From: Ignavibacteria bacterium UBA6906
GTDB lineage: Bacteria > Bacteroidota > Ignavibacteria > UBA10030 > UBA6906
Direction: 5' to 3'
DNA: 7,644 nt
Assembly (NCBI GenBank): GCA_002451155.1
Contig: DKBG01000160.1
Coordinates: 1-7,644 of the forward strand
The notes under the pieces were generated by a model that saw nothing but the letters and a program-made list of their open reading frames with translations, was not told the origin of the DNA and did not search any database. Both the position numbers and the translations under genes were made by a program. This document shows, piece by piece, positions 1 through 7,568 of this stretch (position 1 is the stretch's first letter; every line of letters begins with the position of its first letter).

Positions 1-1005
1 AGTTACCAGGAGAACAGCAGGCGCGGACGGAACACGGGTTCAGCACTGCCTCAGCCCGATGCGTTCGCGTTCGACGAGGAAGTATATCCGGGAGGCTGGA
101 CGGATCTAACAACGCACATGACGTCCGAATACGCGCTCGGTTCCGCTGCCCGCCCCTACGTGAACGGGGGCCATTCCGATTCGGTCAATCTTCGAATTCG
201 CCGGGCAGAAAAGGTCGGATCGCTTGCGGATTTTCGGTCAATGTTTGTCAGAGGGGTCTTCAACGGCGCCCTCCCGGGCCGCCATAATTTCTCTCACGTG
301 GCAGGACTTGAGATTGACTCGAGCTACCTCTATGAGGAGGGGCGGAGTTTCATCTACCAGCACGAAAACAGGTGTATTGTCCTCTACAATCCCAAACGGG
401 CGGGACACCTCGGCTTCACACGCTTTGAGGTTCAGATCATATTCGGATTTCAGGCCCCGTTCGATCGTGTGGCGATTGACGGGGCTGAGATCACGGGGTT
501 TCCTCAGCGCGCCAGAGCAGGATCCGTTCTCTGCTTCCAGGATTTTGACACCTACATTCTCATGAAGCCTGTTCCCCTCGTTCCACAGGGATCTGACGAG
601 CCTCTCTCTCTCCGGGTTGTTCCTGATTTCCTTCTGCTCTCGCTGATAAGTTATGAGGGCCCCCCGCTGGATCTCACCAGGGAGGAGATAAATGGGTGGA
701 AATCAGGGTTTTTCATAGAAGTCTGGTCGAAGAGCGATTTTGGAGGATGGGAAGATTTTCTCGCCCATGCGGCCGCAGTTGTCGTCAAGGAAGAAGGAGT
801 CGGAACGGTCACGCGGAAGGTTGTCTGCGAGAGTGGAGGACACACGATGGAGTTTCAATGTGATCCGTACAGAGAATCGGTTGTCAGCCGACGATGGGAC
901 GGCCAGGAGGAATTCCTGGAGCACTTCGAGGTCTCAGCGGGTGGGCGTCGGTCTGGCCCGTTCGTACCCGTAAGCCTTTTTGGAACGGACCGGGAACAGG
1001 CATGA
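1..1005 (+). CDS. C-terminal part of a large protein of unknown function, possibly carbohydrate-active (5' end outside window)
   Basis: The frame is open from base 1 to the TGA at 1003-1005, giving 334 visible residues with no stop. The first ATG, at 118, has no Shine-Dalgarno site at normal spacing: GGGAGG lies about 20 bases upstream. The real start is therefore probably left of the window. The visible start is rich in charged and polar residues, followed by a motif-like stretch EYALGSAARPYVNGGHSDS at about residues 43-61. After it come alternating hydrophobic/polar segments that look all-beta, with aromatic-rich strands around residues 90-150. There is no membrane segment. I do not recognise the family. 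The position directly upstream of sugar-importer genes, and a vague resemblance to the rear portion of heparinase- or lyase-type polysaccharide-degrading proteins, suggest a carbohydrate-related role; this is weak inference. The stop overlaps the start of the first permease by ATGA, so it belongs to the same transcript. Confidence 0.75.
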   Translation, partial: SYQENSRRGRNTGSALPQPDAFAFDEEVYPGGWTDLTTHMTSEYALGSAARPYVNGGHSDSVNLRIRRAEKVGSLADFRSMFVRGVFNGALPGRHNFSHVAGLEIDSSYLYEEGRSFIYQHENRCIVLYNPKRAGHLGFTRFEVQIIFGFQAPFDRVAIDGAEITGFPQRARAGSVLCFQDFDTYILMKPVPLVPQGSDEPLSLRVVPDFLLLSLISYEGPPLDLTREEINGWKSGFFIEVWSKSDFGGWEDFLAHAAAVVVKEEGVGTVTRKVVCESGGHTMEFQCDPYRESVVSRRWDGQEEFLEHFEVSAGGRRSGPFVPVSLFGTDREQA

Positions 1006-1919
1006 GAAGAGTTTTTGGCAGAAGCGGCCACAATCTTACCGGCTATGGCTTTATCGCCCCGTGGCTCATAGGGTTTCTCGCCTTCACCGCCGGTCCAATC
1101 CTCGTCTCGCTCTTCATTAGTCTGAATTCCTGGTCGCTCCTCTCGGATCCTCATTGGGTCGGCTTCGAGAACTACTCGCGTATTTTTGAAGAGGACCCGC
1201 TCTTCTTCACAAGTCTCTGGAACACCACGTATTACGTCATCTTTACGGTTCCTCTCGGGCTGGCAGTCTCCCTCGCGCTGGCACTGTTGCTGAATCAACC
1301 TCTTCGGGGGGTCGGTGCTTTCCGAACGATCGTCTACCTTCCTTCGATTGCCAATATTGTGGCGGTGTCGGTCCTCTGGTTGTGGATATTCAATCCGGAG
1401 TTCGGTTTGCTGAACAGCGCGCTCCGGGTGTTCGGCGTGGATGGAATTCTCTGGCTGCAGAGCGAACGGTGGGCCAAGCCCGCTCTTGTGATCATGTCAT
1501 TGTGGGGAGTGGGAGGCAGTACCATAATCTTCCTGGCGGCGCTTCAGGGCATTCCGCCTGAGTTGTATGAAGCGGCCTCGCTCGACGGGGCGGGAGCGGC
1601 GCGGAAGTTCTTCCACATTACGATACCCATGATCTCGCCGGCCCTCTTCTTCAGTACTGTCATCGGAATCATTGGCAGCTTTCAGGTCTTTGCTCAGGCG
1701 TACGTGATGACCGGCGCTGCCACGCCTGGCAGCGAGGGCGGGCCAAACAACGCCACGTTGTTCCTCGTTCTCTATCTGTACAAGAAAGCGTTCCAGGAAT
1801 TCAGGATGGGGTACGCCGCGGCTCTGGCGTGGATTCTCTTCTTCATCATACTCATCTTCACCTTGATGCAGACACGCCTGAGCCGGCGATGGGTGTACTA
1901 TGAATCGGAAGGCGGCTGA
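1002..1919 (+). CDS. Sugar ABC transporter permease, MalF/UgpA-like (CUT1 family)
   Basis: This is one of two inner-membrane subunits forming the channel of a carbohydrate importer. The product has 305 residues, the usual length for short MalF-like permeases. Six hydrophobic segments are visible at about residues 15-41, 75-98, 108-131, 158-181, 210-232 and 270-290. The EAA loop that docks the ATPase is clear at residues 189-209 (YEAASLDGAGAARKFF, then an I-x-IP ending). Other family marks are GYGFIAPWLIGF at the N-terminus and the YLPS region near residue 112. I chose the ATG at 1002 because it overlaps the previous stop (ATGA) and places the first membrane helix at the normal distance. The frame also has an ATG at 894, but that would add 36 non-family residues inside the preceding gene. 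The ribosome site is weak (GGGA at 992-995). The substrate cannot be read from the permease; an oligosaccharide or modified sugar is inferred from neighbours. Confidence 0.95.
   Translation: MRRVFGRSGHNLTGYGFIAPWLIGFLAFTAGPILVSLFISLNSWSLLSDPHWVGFENYSRIFEEDPLFFTSLWNTTYYVIFTVPLGLAVSLALALLLNQPLRGVGAFRTIVYLPSIANIVAVSVLWLWIFNPEFGLLNSALRVFGVDGILWLQSERWAKPALVIMSLWGVGGSTIIFLAALQGIPPELYEAASLDGAGAARKFFHITIPMISPALFFSTVIGIIGSFQVFAQAYVMTGAATPGSEGGPNNATLFLVLYLYKKAFQEFRMGYAAALAWILFFIILIFTLMQTRLSRRWVYYESEGG
1907..1912 (+). promoter_or_regulatory. Ribosome binding site deciding the start of the second permease
   Basis: GGAAGG lies 8 bases before the ATG at 1921. The in-frame ATG at 1900 has no comparable site. 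This favours 1921, one base after the stop of the first permease (1917-1919). Confidence 0.65.
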
Positions 1920-1920
1920 G

Positions 1921-2784
1921 ATGGCTGCACGTCCACCCCGGCACCCGGACTTCCGTACCCTGCTCCGATCAGGTGCGGCGTATGTTCTGCTCATGGTCGT
2001 GAGCGGGGCGTTCATGCTCCCCTTCGTCTGGATGCTTTCGATGTCCCTGCAGGACGCGCAGGGTGTCTATGCGGTGCCGTTCAGGTGGGTTCCCCCGTCG
2101 CCGCAGTGGGAAAACTATGCTGAAGTGTTCAGGCTTGTTCCGTTCGCCCGGTACCTGTTGAATACAGTCGTGATCACCCTCGCCGTTCTCATCGGTACCC
2201 TTCTGTCAAGCAGCCTTGTCGCATACGGCTTTTCCCGGATCCGGTTTCGCGGCCGGGATCTCTTCTTTGCTGTCTGCCTTTCGACGATGATGCTCCCCGG
2301 GCAGGTGACGATGATTCCGCTCTATGTTTTCTTCGCCCGGCTCGGGTGGATCGACACGTTTCTCCCGCTGATTGTGCCGGCATTCTTCGGGAGCCCCTTC
2401 TACATATTCCTCTTGCGTCAGTTCTTCATGACGATCCCCCGCGAATATGATGAGGCCGCCCTCCTGGACGGCGCCGGGCGGCTCCGTATTTACTGGAGCA
2501 TCATTCTTCCCCAGGCCCGGCCGGCGTTGATCACAGTGGGCCTCTTCACGTTTATCGGAACGTGGAACGACTTTTTCGGGCCCCTCATTTATATCAATTC
2601 CACCCAGAATGCCACATTAACCCTCGGTCTGAGCATGCTGAAGACACAAATCGTCGGGAGCGGAGTCACGCAATGGCATCTGTTGATGGCCGCCGCCATG
2701 CTCGTCATGATTCCTAACGTGATCCTCTTCTTCATCGCCCAGAGACATCTGGTGAAAGGGATCGCCACGGGAGGCCTGCGTTGA
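1921..2784 (+). CDS. Sugar ABC transporter permease, MalG/UgpE-like (CUT1 family)
   Basis: This is the second channel subunit, partner of the MalF-like permease just upstream. From the ATG at 1921 it has 287 residues, typical for MalG-like proteins; an in-frame ATG at 1900 would add seven. Hydrophobic segments lie at about residues 18-41, 79-103, 113-137, 147-169, 201-222 and 254-273. The EAA loop is at residues 177-197 (DEAALLDGAGRLRIYWSIIL). The W-V-P-P-S-P followed by W-E-N-Y at residues 57-66 matches the usual periplasmic stretch 'W.P..pt..NY' of this family. The C-terminus ends FFIAQRHLVKGIATGGLR, very close to the common 'Q+.fv.Gl..GavK' ending of MalG-type permeases. It sits one base behind the preceding stop and its own stop overlaps the binding-protein start (TTGA), so all three transporter genes are translated together. 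Confidence 0.95.
   Translation: MAARPPRHPDFRTLLRSGAAYVLLMVVSGAFMLPFVWMLSMSLQDAQGVYAVPFRWVPPSPQWENYAEVFRLVPFARYLLNTVVITLAVLIGTLLSSSLVAYGFSRIRFRGRDLFFAVCLSTMMLPGQVTMIPLYVFFARLGWIDTFLPLIVPAFFGSPFYIFLLRQFFMTIPREYDEAALLDGAGRLRIYWSIILPQARPALITVGLFTFIGTWNDFFGPLIYINSTQNATLTLGLSMLKTQIVGSGVTQWHLLMAAAMLVMIPNVILFFIAQRHLVKGIATGGLR
2769..2774 (+). promoter_or_regulatory. Ribosome binding site for the TTG-started binding protein
   Basis: GGGAGG ends 6 bases before the TTG at 2781. It lies inside the last codons of the permease gene. The site supports TTG as the real start, because the lipoprotein signal peptide begins immediately after it. Confidence 0.65.
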
Positions 2785-4118
2785 ACACCCCCGGACTGCG
2801 ACCCGCGCTCAGCACGGTTCTCCTGCTATGGATCGTCGTGGGATGCTCGGAAAACCGTGTCTCGGAAATTGAAGTTACCTACAACTGTGCCGCCAACGCC
2901 ACGGATATTCTTCAGCTCCAGGCGGAGTTGCCATCCTTCACGGATACAACCGGAGTCCATGTCACGCTGCAGCCCTTCACCGGCCAGGAGAAACTGTATG
3001 CGATGATGGCTGCAGGGCAGGCTCCGGACATCTTCTACACAAACACCGTCGTACGGGATCGGCTTGCCGCCGAAAACCGGATCCTGGACTTGCGCGGGGT
3101 GGCCCTCGGTGATCCGTTCCTGCACCGGATCAGTCCGGACGTACTGGAAGGAGGAATGGCTGCAGATAGCGGGTTGTACAGTATTGGGAACTGGGTGTTT
3201 ACAGCTGGAGTCTATTACAACCGTGATCTCTTTGATGCAGCAGGCCTGTCCTACCCTGACAGTTCGTGGACCTGGCAGGAGATGCGAACAGTGGCCCGGC
3301 GTCTGACCCGGGACATCAACCGCGATGGGACGATCGATACGTACGGTATATTTATCGGAAGCCACTTCGTGGAATTGATCGAGCAGATGAACTCCGACCG
3401 CCCGCTCGGGAACGAACTGCTTCTCCATCTCCCACGCGAGTCGATTGAGGCATATCGTGAGTATGTCTCCCTGATGACTGACGGATTGATGCCCGATCTC
3501 CGGAGGATACAGGCGATGGGGATGCAGCCGGTGCAGCTGCTCCAGACCGGGAAGGTTGCGATGCTCGTGGAAGCAGTCCCGCATCAGACGCTGTTTGAGA
3601 CTCTTACGGTGCGATGGGGGATAGCTCCGATCCCGAAATTTCCCGGCAAGCCCGTCCGGTATTTTCGGTCCGGGAGCGGGGGGCTATCCATCAGTTCGCA
3701 GTCCGGACATCCCGACGCGGCGTGGAGGACGTTGAAATGGATCATTGCGGGCGCGGCGGTGTACCAGCCGAACCCGGTCCTCCGGGATGTTGACTTCGTG
3801 GGCGGATGCGAACGACGATATCCCTCACTCACCGGAAGCGGCTTCCGTGAGGTCTGGGAATGGAGCATCAGGTACAACGCGGGCGATCCAAGGTTCTTCG
3901 TACGCTTTTCGAGCTGGACCTCCGCGACAATTCTTGAACGGCTCCAGCCGATGCTGGACAGAGTATGGTCGCGCGAGATGAGACCAGCAGATCTTCCCGC
4001 GGAGGTGCCGGCGATAAACGCGGCCGCGAAAAAGGAACTCCTGCGGGTTGAACAACGAACAGACCTGAATGAAGGGTTCCTCCGGGAAATCCGGAAGGAG
4101 ATCATGCGCCTTGAGTGA
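2781..4118 (+). CDS. Extracellular sugar-binding lipoprotein of the ABC importer (SBP family 1 type)
   Basis: This is the substrate-capture subunit of the importer encoded just upstream. It has 445 residues, within the normal 400-450 range. The N-terminus is a lipoprotein signal: a short charged/polar stretch, a hydrophobic core at about residues 10-20 (LSTVLLLWIVV), then V-V-G-C with the likely lipidated Cys at 22. The mature protein shows the usual family-1 features: a first segment leading to 'LPSFTDTTGVHVTLQPF' (about residues 50-66), an 'AGQAPDIF' box (about 78-85), 'GVYYNRDLFDAAGL' with 'WTWQEMRTVARRLTRD' (about 140-178), and 'INRDGTIDTYGIFI'. Many aromatic residues could stack on sugar rings. 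The start is a TTG overlapping the permease stop as TTGA, with a good ribosome site. The lipid anchor places it on the periplasmic face of a membrane in a Gram-negative cell, or on the outer surface in a Gram-positive one. The ligand is unknown. Confidence 0.93.
   Translation: MNTPGLRPALSTVLLLWIVVGCSENRVSEIEVTYNCAANATDILQLQAELPSFTDTTGVHVTLQPFTGQEKLYAMMAAGQAPDIFYTNTVVRDRLAAENRILDLRGVALGDPFLHRISPDVLEGGMAADSGLYSIGNWVFTAGVYYNRDLFDAAGLSYPDSSWTWQEMRTVARRLTRDINRDGTIDTYGIFIGSHFVELIEQMNSDRPLGNELLLHLPRESIEAYREYVSLMTDGLMPDLRRIQAMGMQPVQLLQTGKVAMLVEAVPHQTLFETLTVRWGIAPIPKFPGKPVRYFRSGSGGLSISSQSGHPDAAWRTLKWIIAGAAVYQPNPVLRDVDFVGGCERRYPSLTGSGFREVWEWSIRYNAGDPRFFVRFSSWTSATILERLQPMLDRVWSREMRPADLPAEVPAINAAAKKELLRVEQRTDLNEGFLREIRKEIMRLE
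4093..4100 (+). promoter_or_regulatory. Ribosome binding site deciding a TTG start at 4111
   Basis: GGAAGGAG lies 10 bases before a TTG at 4111 and inside the end of the binding-protein gene. The only in-frame ATG nearby, at 4069, has no such site and would overlap the previous gene by 50 bases. The choice of start rests mainly on this motif. Confidence 0.55.
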
Positions 4119-5478
4119 CCGGTTCACCTGCGAACAGACTGGTCCCGCAGATGTCGTGATACGGTATGGTCCGGACATCGTGGGGTTGATCCGCGATCTC
4201 CGGCTGGTCTGCGGACGGTTCCGACCTGGCGGCCGGTGCTGTATCGGCCCAACTGTGCCGCTCCCACTCTTCTGGATGCAGTATGCGAACCACCAGGACC
4301 CTGAAAGAAACGCCGGCTCCGATGCGCGTGCGACGGTCAGGGAATCGGGACCTGAACGGATCGTTATCTCCTGTACAGGGAGAACAGCATCCGGGGCCTG
4401 CGTGAGTTCCATGACACTTTCCGTATCGGCGGAGGAAGACCCTGTCCGGTTCTGCTACCATGTTGACGCACGCCTTGAAGTGACATCCGAAAGCGGATGG
4501 ACAGTGACTCCCAACATGGAACATGGGGAGGTGGAATTCGCAAACCTCTGGCCTGACGGTACCTTTGTGCCCGGAGGAGGAGACAGGAAATTGTACCAGG
4601 GCTGCTTTGTCGAGGGACCGCTTGGCATCCTCCGCATTCCCCATACTCATCTTGAATCAGCCGACAAGCATAACATTCCCCTCCATCCCAGAAAGAGATT
4701 TCTCTGGTTGCTCGAAGACGAGAATCCCTGCCTGACGCTGGAATCAGGATCCCCCGTTCTCGCCGGAGTGTGTGCCTACATGTGGGACGCGCATTTCGGA
4801 TATCGAGTGTGCTCGAACCGTGAGCCGGTCATCCTGCCGGTGGGATCTCTGTTTGAGGCGGCGTATTCGCTTCGTGCCATGAGCCGGGAAGAGGGAGAGG
4901 CGATCGCGCGAAGTGCGGCTGGAGGAAAATCCCCCGAGACCGAGTCGGTCCCGATATATCTCCCCGGGCTCAACAGATTCTCGACATTCCCCGTCGACCT
5001 TCAGGAACGGATCGCGGATGCATGGCCATGGGAAACGGAGATCGACGCGAATGTTGATGCGCACTGCGTGATCGACGACCGGATCGGGTTTGACGACAGT
5101 CATTCGGCAAGGATTGAAAGCCGCTCGTCAGGGAAAGCCAGCTGGAAGGCCACCACGATCGGACCAGCGTACGGGCAGCAGGAATTCCCCGCCGGGTCCA
5201 GATTCCGGCTGTCGGCTCAGGTGAGAACCGAAAACCTCGCGGGCACTGCAACGGTTGTCCTTCGTCTGCACAGGGAGGGCACGGAGGACCTGTTCGATCC
5301 GTCGACGTATGAACGATTTGCGTCCCCTCTCACCGTCCGGGGGGATACCCGCTGGACCCTGCTTGATCTCACGACTCCTCCAATTTCCCCGCCCCCCGAC
5401 CGGGTTCATATCCTCCTGGTCCAGGAAGGTCCAGGGACGAGCTGGTTTGATAACGTTGAGCTCGAGGTATTTCAATGA
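4111..5478 (+). CDS. Uncharacterised all-beta protein with a C-terminal carbohydrate-binding-module-like domain
   Basis: I do not recognise the full-length family. From the TTG at 4111 it has 455 residues. Residues 1 to about 265 look like a beta-sandwich: short alternating strands rich in Trp, Tyr, Gly and Pro, with no long helices. Notable stretches are PLPLFWMQYANHQDP (50-64), NMEHGEVEFANLWPDG (135-150) and AYMWDAHFGYR (222-232). Such folds occur in mutarotase-like and glycoside-hydrolase accessory domains. A Pro/Gly/Ser linker region follows. Residues about 315-455 resemble a CBM4/9/22-type jelly roll: 'DDSHSARIES' early, 'FRLSAQVRTENLAGTATVVLRL' in the middle and 'GTSWFDNVELEVF' at the end, which matches the common final strand of such modules. 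No signal peptide or membrane segment is visible, so it is probably cytoplasmic. That is unusual for a binding-module protein. About 12 Cys residues are present, including an adjacent pair at 43-44. No acid pair stands out as catalytic. It overlaps the genes on both sides, so it likely works with the importer and the next protein. Confidence 0.85.
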   Translation: MSDRFTCEQTGPADVVIRYGPDIVGLIRDLRLVCGRFRPGGRCCIGPTVPLPLFWMQYANHQDPERNAGSDARATVRESGPERIVISCTGRTASGACVSSMTLSVSAEEDPVRFCYHVDARLEVTSESGWTVTPNMEHGEVEFANLWPDGTFVPGGGDRKLYQGCFVEGPLGILRIPHTHLESADKHNIPLHPRKRFLWLLEDENPCLTLESGSPVLAGVCAYMWDAHFGYRVCSNREPVILPVGSLFEAAYSLRAMSREEGEAIARSAAGGKSPETESVPIYLPGLNRFSTFPVDLQERIADAWPWETEIDANVDAHCVIDDRIGFDDSHSARIESRSSGKASWKATTIGPAYGQQEFPAGSRFRLSAQVRTENLAGTATVVLRLHREGTEDLFDPSTYERFASPLTVRGDTRWTLLDLTTPPISPPPDRVHILLVQEGPGTSWFDNVELEVFQ

Positions 5479-7568
5479 CGAGACCGAGGTCACAAATCCC
5501 GTTCGTCCCTCCCCATTCCGTGATGGTCTGGTCGATCACGGATGAGCTGATCGAGAATGAAACGGTACGGGTCGCCCAGTTCATGGATATCATCGAGGCT
5601 GGGTTTGGCGGCGTCATGGCCTTCGTCCGTTGCAGCCGGTATTCATGGGCCGATCCGGAGGCGCGTCGCGCCCTTGCTCATATCGAAAAAATCTGCAGCA
5701 TGAACGGAGTGCAATGCTGGGTCGTGCCCGATCCCAGGCTCGTCTCTCACGAACTCCGGCGCGGTCGGATCGGCCTCGAGCTGCTCCTCTTCGGGAATTC
5801 CTCGCGCGCCAGTGTTGTCCCTAACACGGTCCCTCTCGAAGAGGGGAAGTTCTCTGTCCGCTGTGATCTCCCCCCGCGGCATGTGCACACGCTGACGGAA
5901 GTGGCTGTCGAGTTCACGCCGATTGGCCTGGAAAGAGTCTTCGCCGTCCGGCCAGGCGATGGCGCGCTCGCGCGTAGGGATGTTGTGGATATTACCTCCC
6001 ATGCCCGCATGTTTTACAATGCGCGGGATCGGTATGTTGAGGCATTCGGAAGCTGGCGACCTGCGGGCAGAGAGGAATGGCGGATCCTCGCGTTCTTCCA
6101 CGTCAGCACGAACCATGTGGATTTTTCAGACTTCACTCAATTGCGGCGCTACGAGCAGATGCTGGCAGGCCTGAAGCGTGCCCGGAGCCGGCTTCACGGG
6201 GTCGCCTGGGACGAACCTGGGTTCACCTGTGTGTACGGATCATTGCCCTATTCGCGTACGATTAAAAAACGGTATGCCACGATCCGGGGGGGGCACCCGA
6301 GCGCAGATTTGTGGAAGATGGCGTTCGACGCGGAGGATGGTTCGCATATTCCTGTGCGGGTGGCATACTACAGATCTGTCGGCGACTCACTTCGCGAAGC
6401 TGAGAGAAGATTCTATATCGCCTCCAGACGGCTCTGGGGCCCTGACGTACTGGTGGGTATTCACGACACCTGGCACTTCGAATCTGCCGACATGAGTGAT
6501 ATGACCCACGGGAGCCTGGATCTGTGGGAGTCAGCCGGGACCAAAAGCGGCGGGTTTGTGGATCTCGGAGGAGTCCAGGCGCTTGCAGACCCGGATTCTC
6601 CCTACTATGCGAATCTTGCCGCTCTTTCCGTCCTCGCCTCGTCACTGGGCAAGCTCAGTCCGGGGCTCTTCGCCTACAACAATCTCTGGACGGTTGGAGA
6701 CGACGCGGGAACTGGATCCCAGTGGGCGGCACTCGAGCATTGCGCCAGGATCATGGGGCTCTTCGGAACGCGATGGCTGGCACACGCGTACGGTCCGGCG
6801 GGCACCATCGGGCAGGAACGGACGTTTCTCGGCTCACCTCCTCTCCCGGGCTACCCTCACCATTCGACCTGGAAGGGCTTTAGTCGATGGAACACAATGT
6901 TGAAGGGCCAGCTTGATCTGGCAGAGAACAGACTTCCCGAGGCGAATCTCCTTGTGATCTTTCCCGTGGAGACGATGTATGCGCTGGGGGATGCGAGGGC
7001 GAACGATGCGGCTGCCTCGATTTTCAGGCTGATCCTCGCGCTCCTGGACAATCACTACCACGTTGACCTGATCGGGTCGACACGGGCTGCGGAGGGCAGG
7101 TGGCGCCAGGGAAAATTCACGCTCGGGGGACGCGGGTACCACATCATCATCTATCCGTTTCCGTCTGTCGTAGGAGGTGCGTTATATGCCACGCTTCGCG
7201 AGGAGAAAGACCGGGTCCTCTATATGTATGGTGCTCCGGCGATCACCGCGGAGGGGGTGAGACTCAGGCCGGGAAGGACCGATATGGCCCTCAAAGACCA
7301 GGAGATCTTTGATCGCCTCGCAGGAGAGGAATCTCTGCGGCCGGTCCGGGCACCGGCTGGAACGTGGGTGACAATGACCAGACACTCCGGGGGGATTCTG
7401 GTTGCAGTTGCGCCGTCGCGGGTTTCGCACGCCGCCGCAGGGGTTGTCTCGTTCAATGATGCGTCCGTCTCGATTCCGCCTTCGCAGGCGGTGAGGAGAA
7501 TCCTTTTCGTTCCGGGCGAAGGCCCTCGGCTTCTGGATGAAGCGCCAGCCAGGGGGGCAGAAGAATGA
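5475..7568 (+). CDS. Putative intracellular glycoside hydrolase, TIM barrel with GATase-like C-terminal part (family not identified)
   Basis: The product has 697 residues and starts at an ATG overlapping the previous stop (ATGA), with GAGGT 6 bases upstream. No signal peptide is visible, so a cytoplasmic location is likely. Residues about 15-100 look like the opening strands of a TIM barrel, with F-M-D-I-I-E-A-G-F-G-G-V-M-A-F-V-R at 36-52. Residues about 110-205 look like a beta insertion. The barrel then resumes: 'ILAFFHV' (204-210), 'LHGVAWDEPGF' (240-250) and 'VLVGIHDTWHFES' (325-337). Asp246/Glu247 after Trp245 are the best catalytic candidates, by analogy with strand-end acids of barrel hydrolases; this is inference. 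Residues about 470-590 resemble the region after the barrel in GH42/GH106-like enzymes: a W-x-x-x-L-x-x-x-Q-L-D-L-A-E-x-R helix, then 'ANLLVIFPVETMYALGD' and a Rossmann/GATase-like unit with 'YHIIIYPFPSVVGG' and 'RVLYMYGAP'. The last 100 residues look all-beta. The predicted role is to cleave an imported oligosaccharide. A catalytically inactive relative cannot be excluded. Confidence 0.88.
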   Translation: MTRPRSQIPFVPPHSVMVWSITDELIENETVRVAQFMDIIEAGFGGVMAFVRCSRYSWADPEARRALAHIEKICSMNGVQCWVVPDPRLVSHELRRGRIGLELLLFGNSSRASVVPNTVPLEEGKFSVRCDLPPRHVHTLTEVAVEFTPIGLERVFAVRPGDGALARRDVVDITSHARMFYNARDRYVEAFGSWRPAGREEWRILAFFHVSTNHVDFSDFTQLRRYEQMLAGLKRARSRLHGVAWDEPGFTCVYGSLPYSRTIKKRYATIRGGHPSADLWKMAFDAEDGSHIPVRVAYYRSVGDSLREAERRFYIASRRLWGPDVLVGIHDTWHFESADMSDMTHGSLDLWESAGTKSGGFVDLGGVQALADPDSPYYANLAALSVLASSLGKLSPGLFAYNNLWTVGDDAGTGSQWAALEHCARIMGLFGTRWLAHAYGPAGTIGQERTFLGSPPLPGYPHHSTWKGFSRWNTMLKGQLDLAENRLPEANLLVIFPVETMYALGDARANDAAASIFRLILALLDNHYHVDLIGSTRAAEGRWRQGKFTLGGRGYHIIIYPFPSVVGGALYATLREEKDRVLYMYGAPAITAEGVRLRPGRTDMALKDQEIFDRLAGEESLRPVRAPAGTWVTMTRHSGGILVAVAPSRVSHAAAGVVSFNDASVSIPPSQAVRRILFVPGEGPRLLDEAPARGAEE

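Noticed and set aside
894..1001. N-terminal extension of the first permease from the ATG at 894
   Set aside because: The extra 36 residues lie wholly inside the preceding gene, do not look like a permease N-terminus, and the ATGA junction at 1002 fits the pattern of the operon.
118..1005. A complete gene starting at the ATG at 118
   Set aside because: The frame is open through base 1, and no ribosome site lies at normal distance from this ATG. A partial gene is the better reading.
2826..3584. A 252-codon open frame on the minus strand
   Set aside because: It lies antisense to the clearly recognisable binding-protein gene. Its translation is rich in His, Arg, Pro and Cys with no domain pattern, as expected of a shadow frame in GC-leaning DNA.
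3825..4650. Two overlapping minus-strand open frames across the 4111 gene start
   Set aside because: They are antisense to supported genes, have no ribosome sites or family motifs, and show shadow-frame composition.
5734..5752. Near-match (17 of 19 bases) to 7611-7629 as a possible repeat or recombination partner of the terminal palindrome
   Set aside because: Both stretches lie in coding frames reading R-x-V-S-x-E and the match does not extend. With only this pair, chance is a sufficient explanation.
6286..6293. Run of eight G as a phase-variation slip site
   Set aside because: It is a single run in a GC-leaning coding region, in frame as Arg-Gly-Gly, in a metabolic enzyme with no surface role. 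It could at most be a sequencing weak spot.
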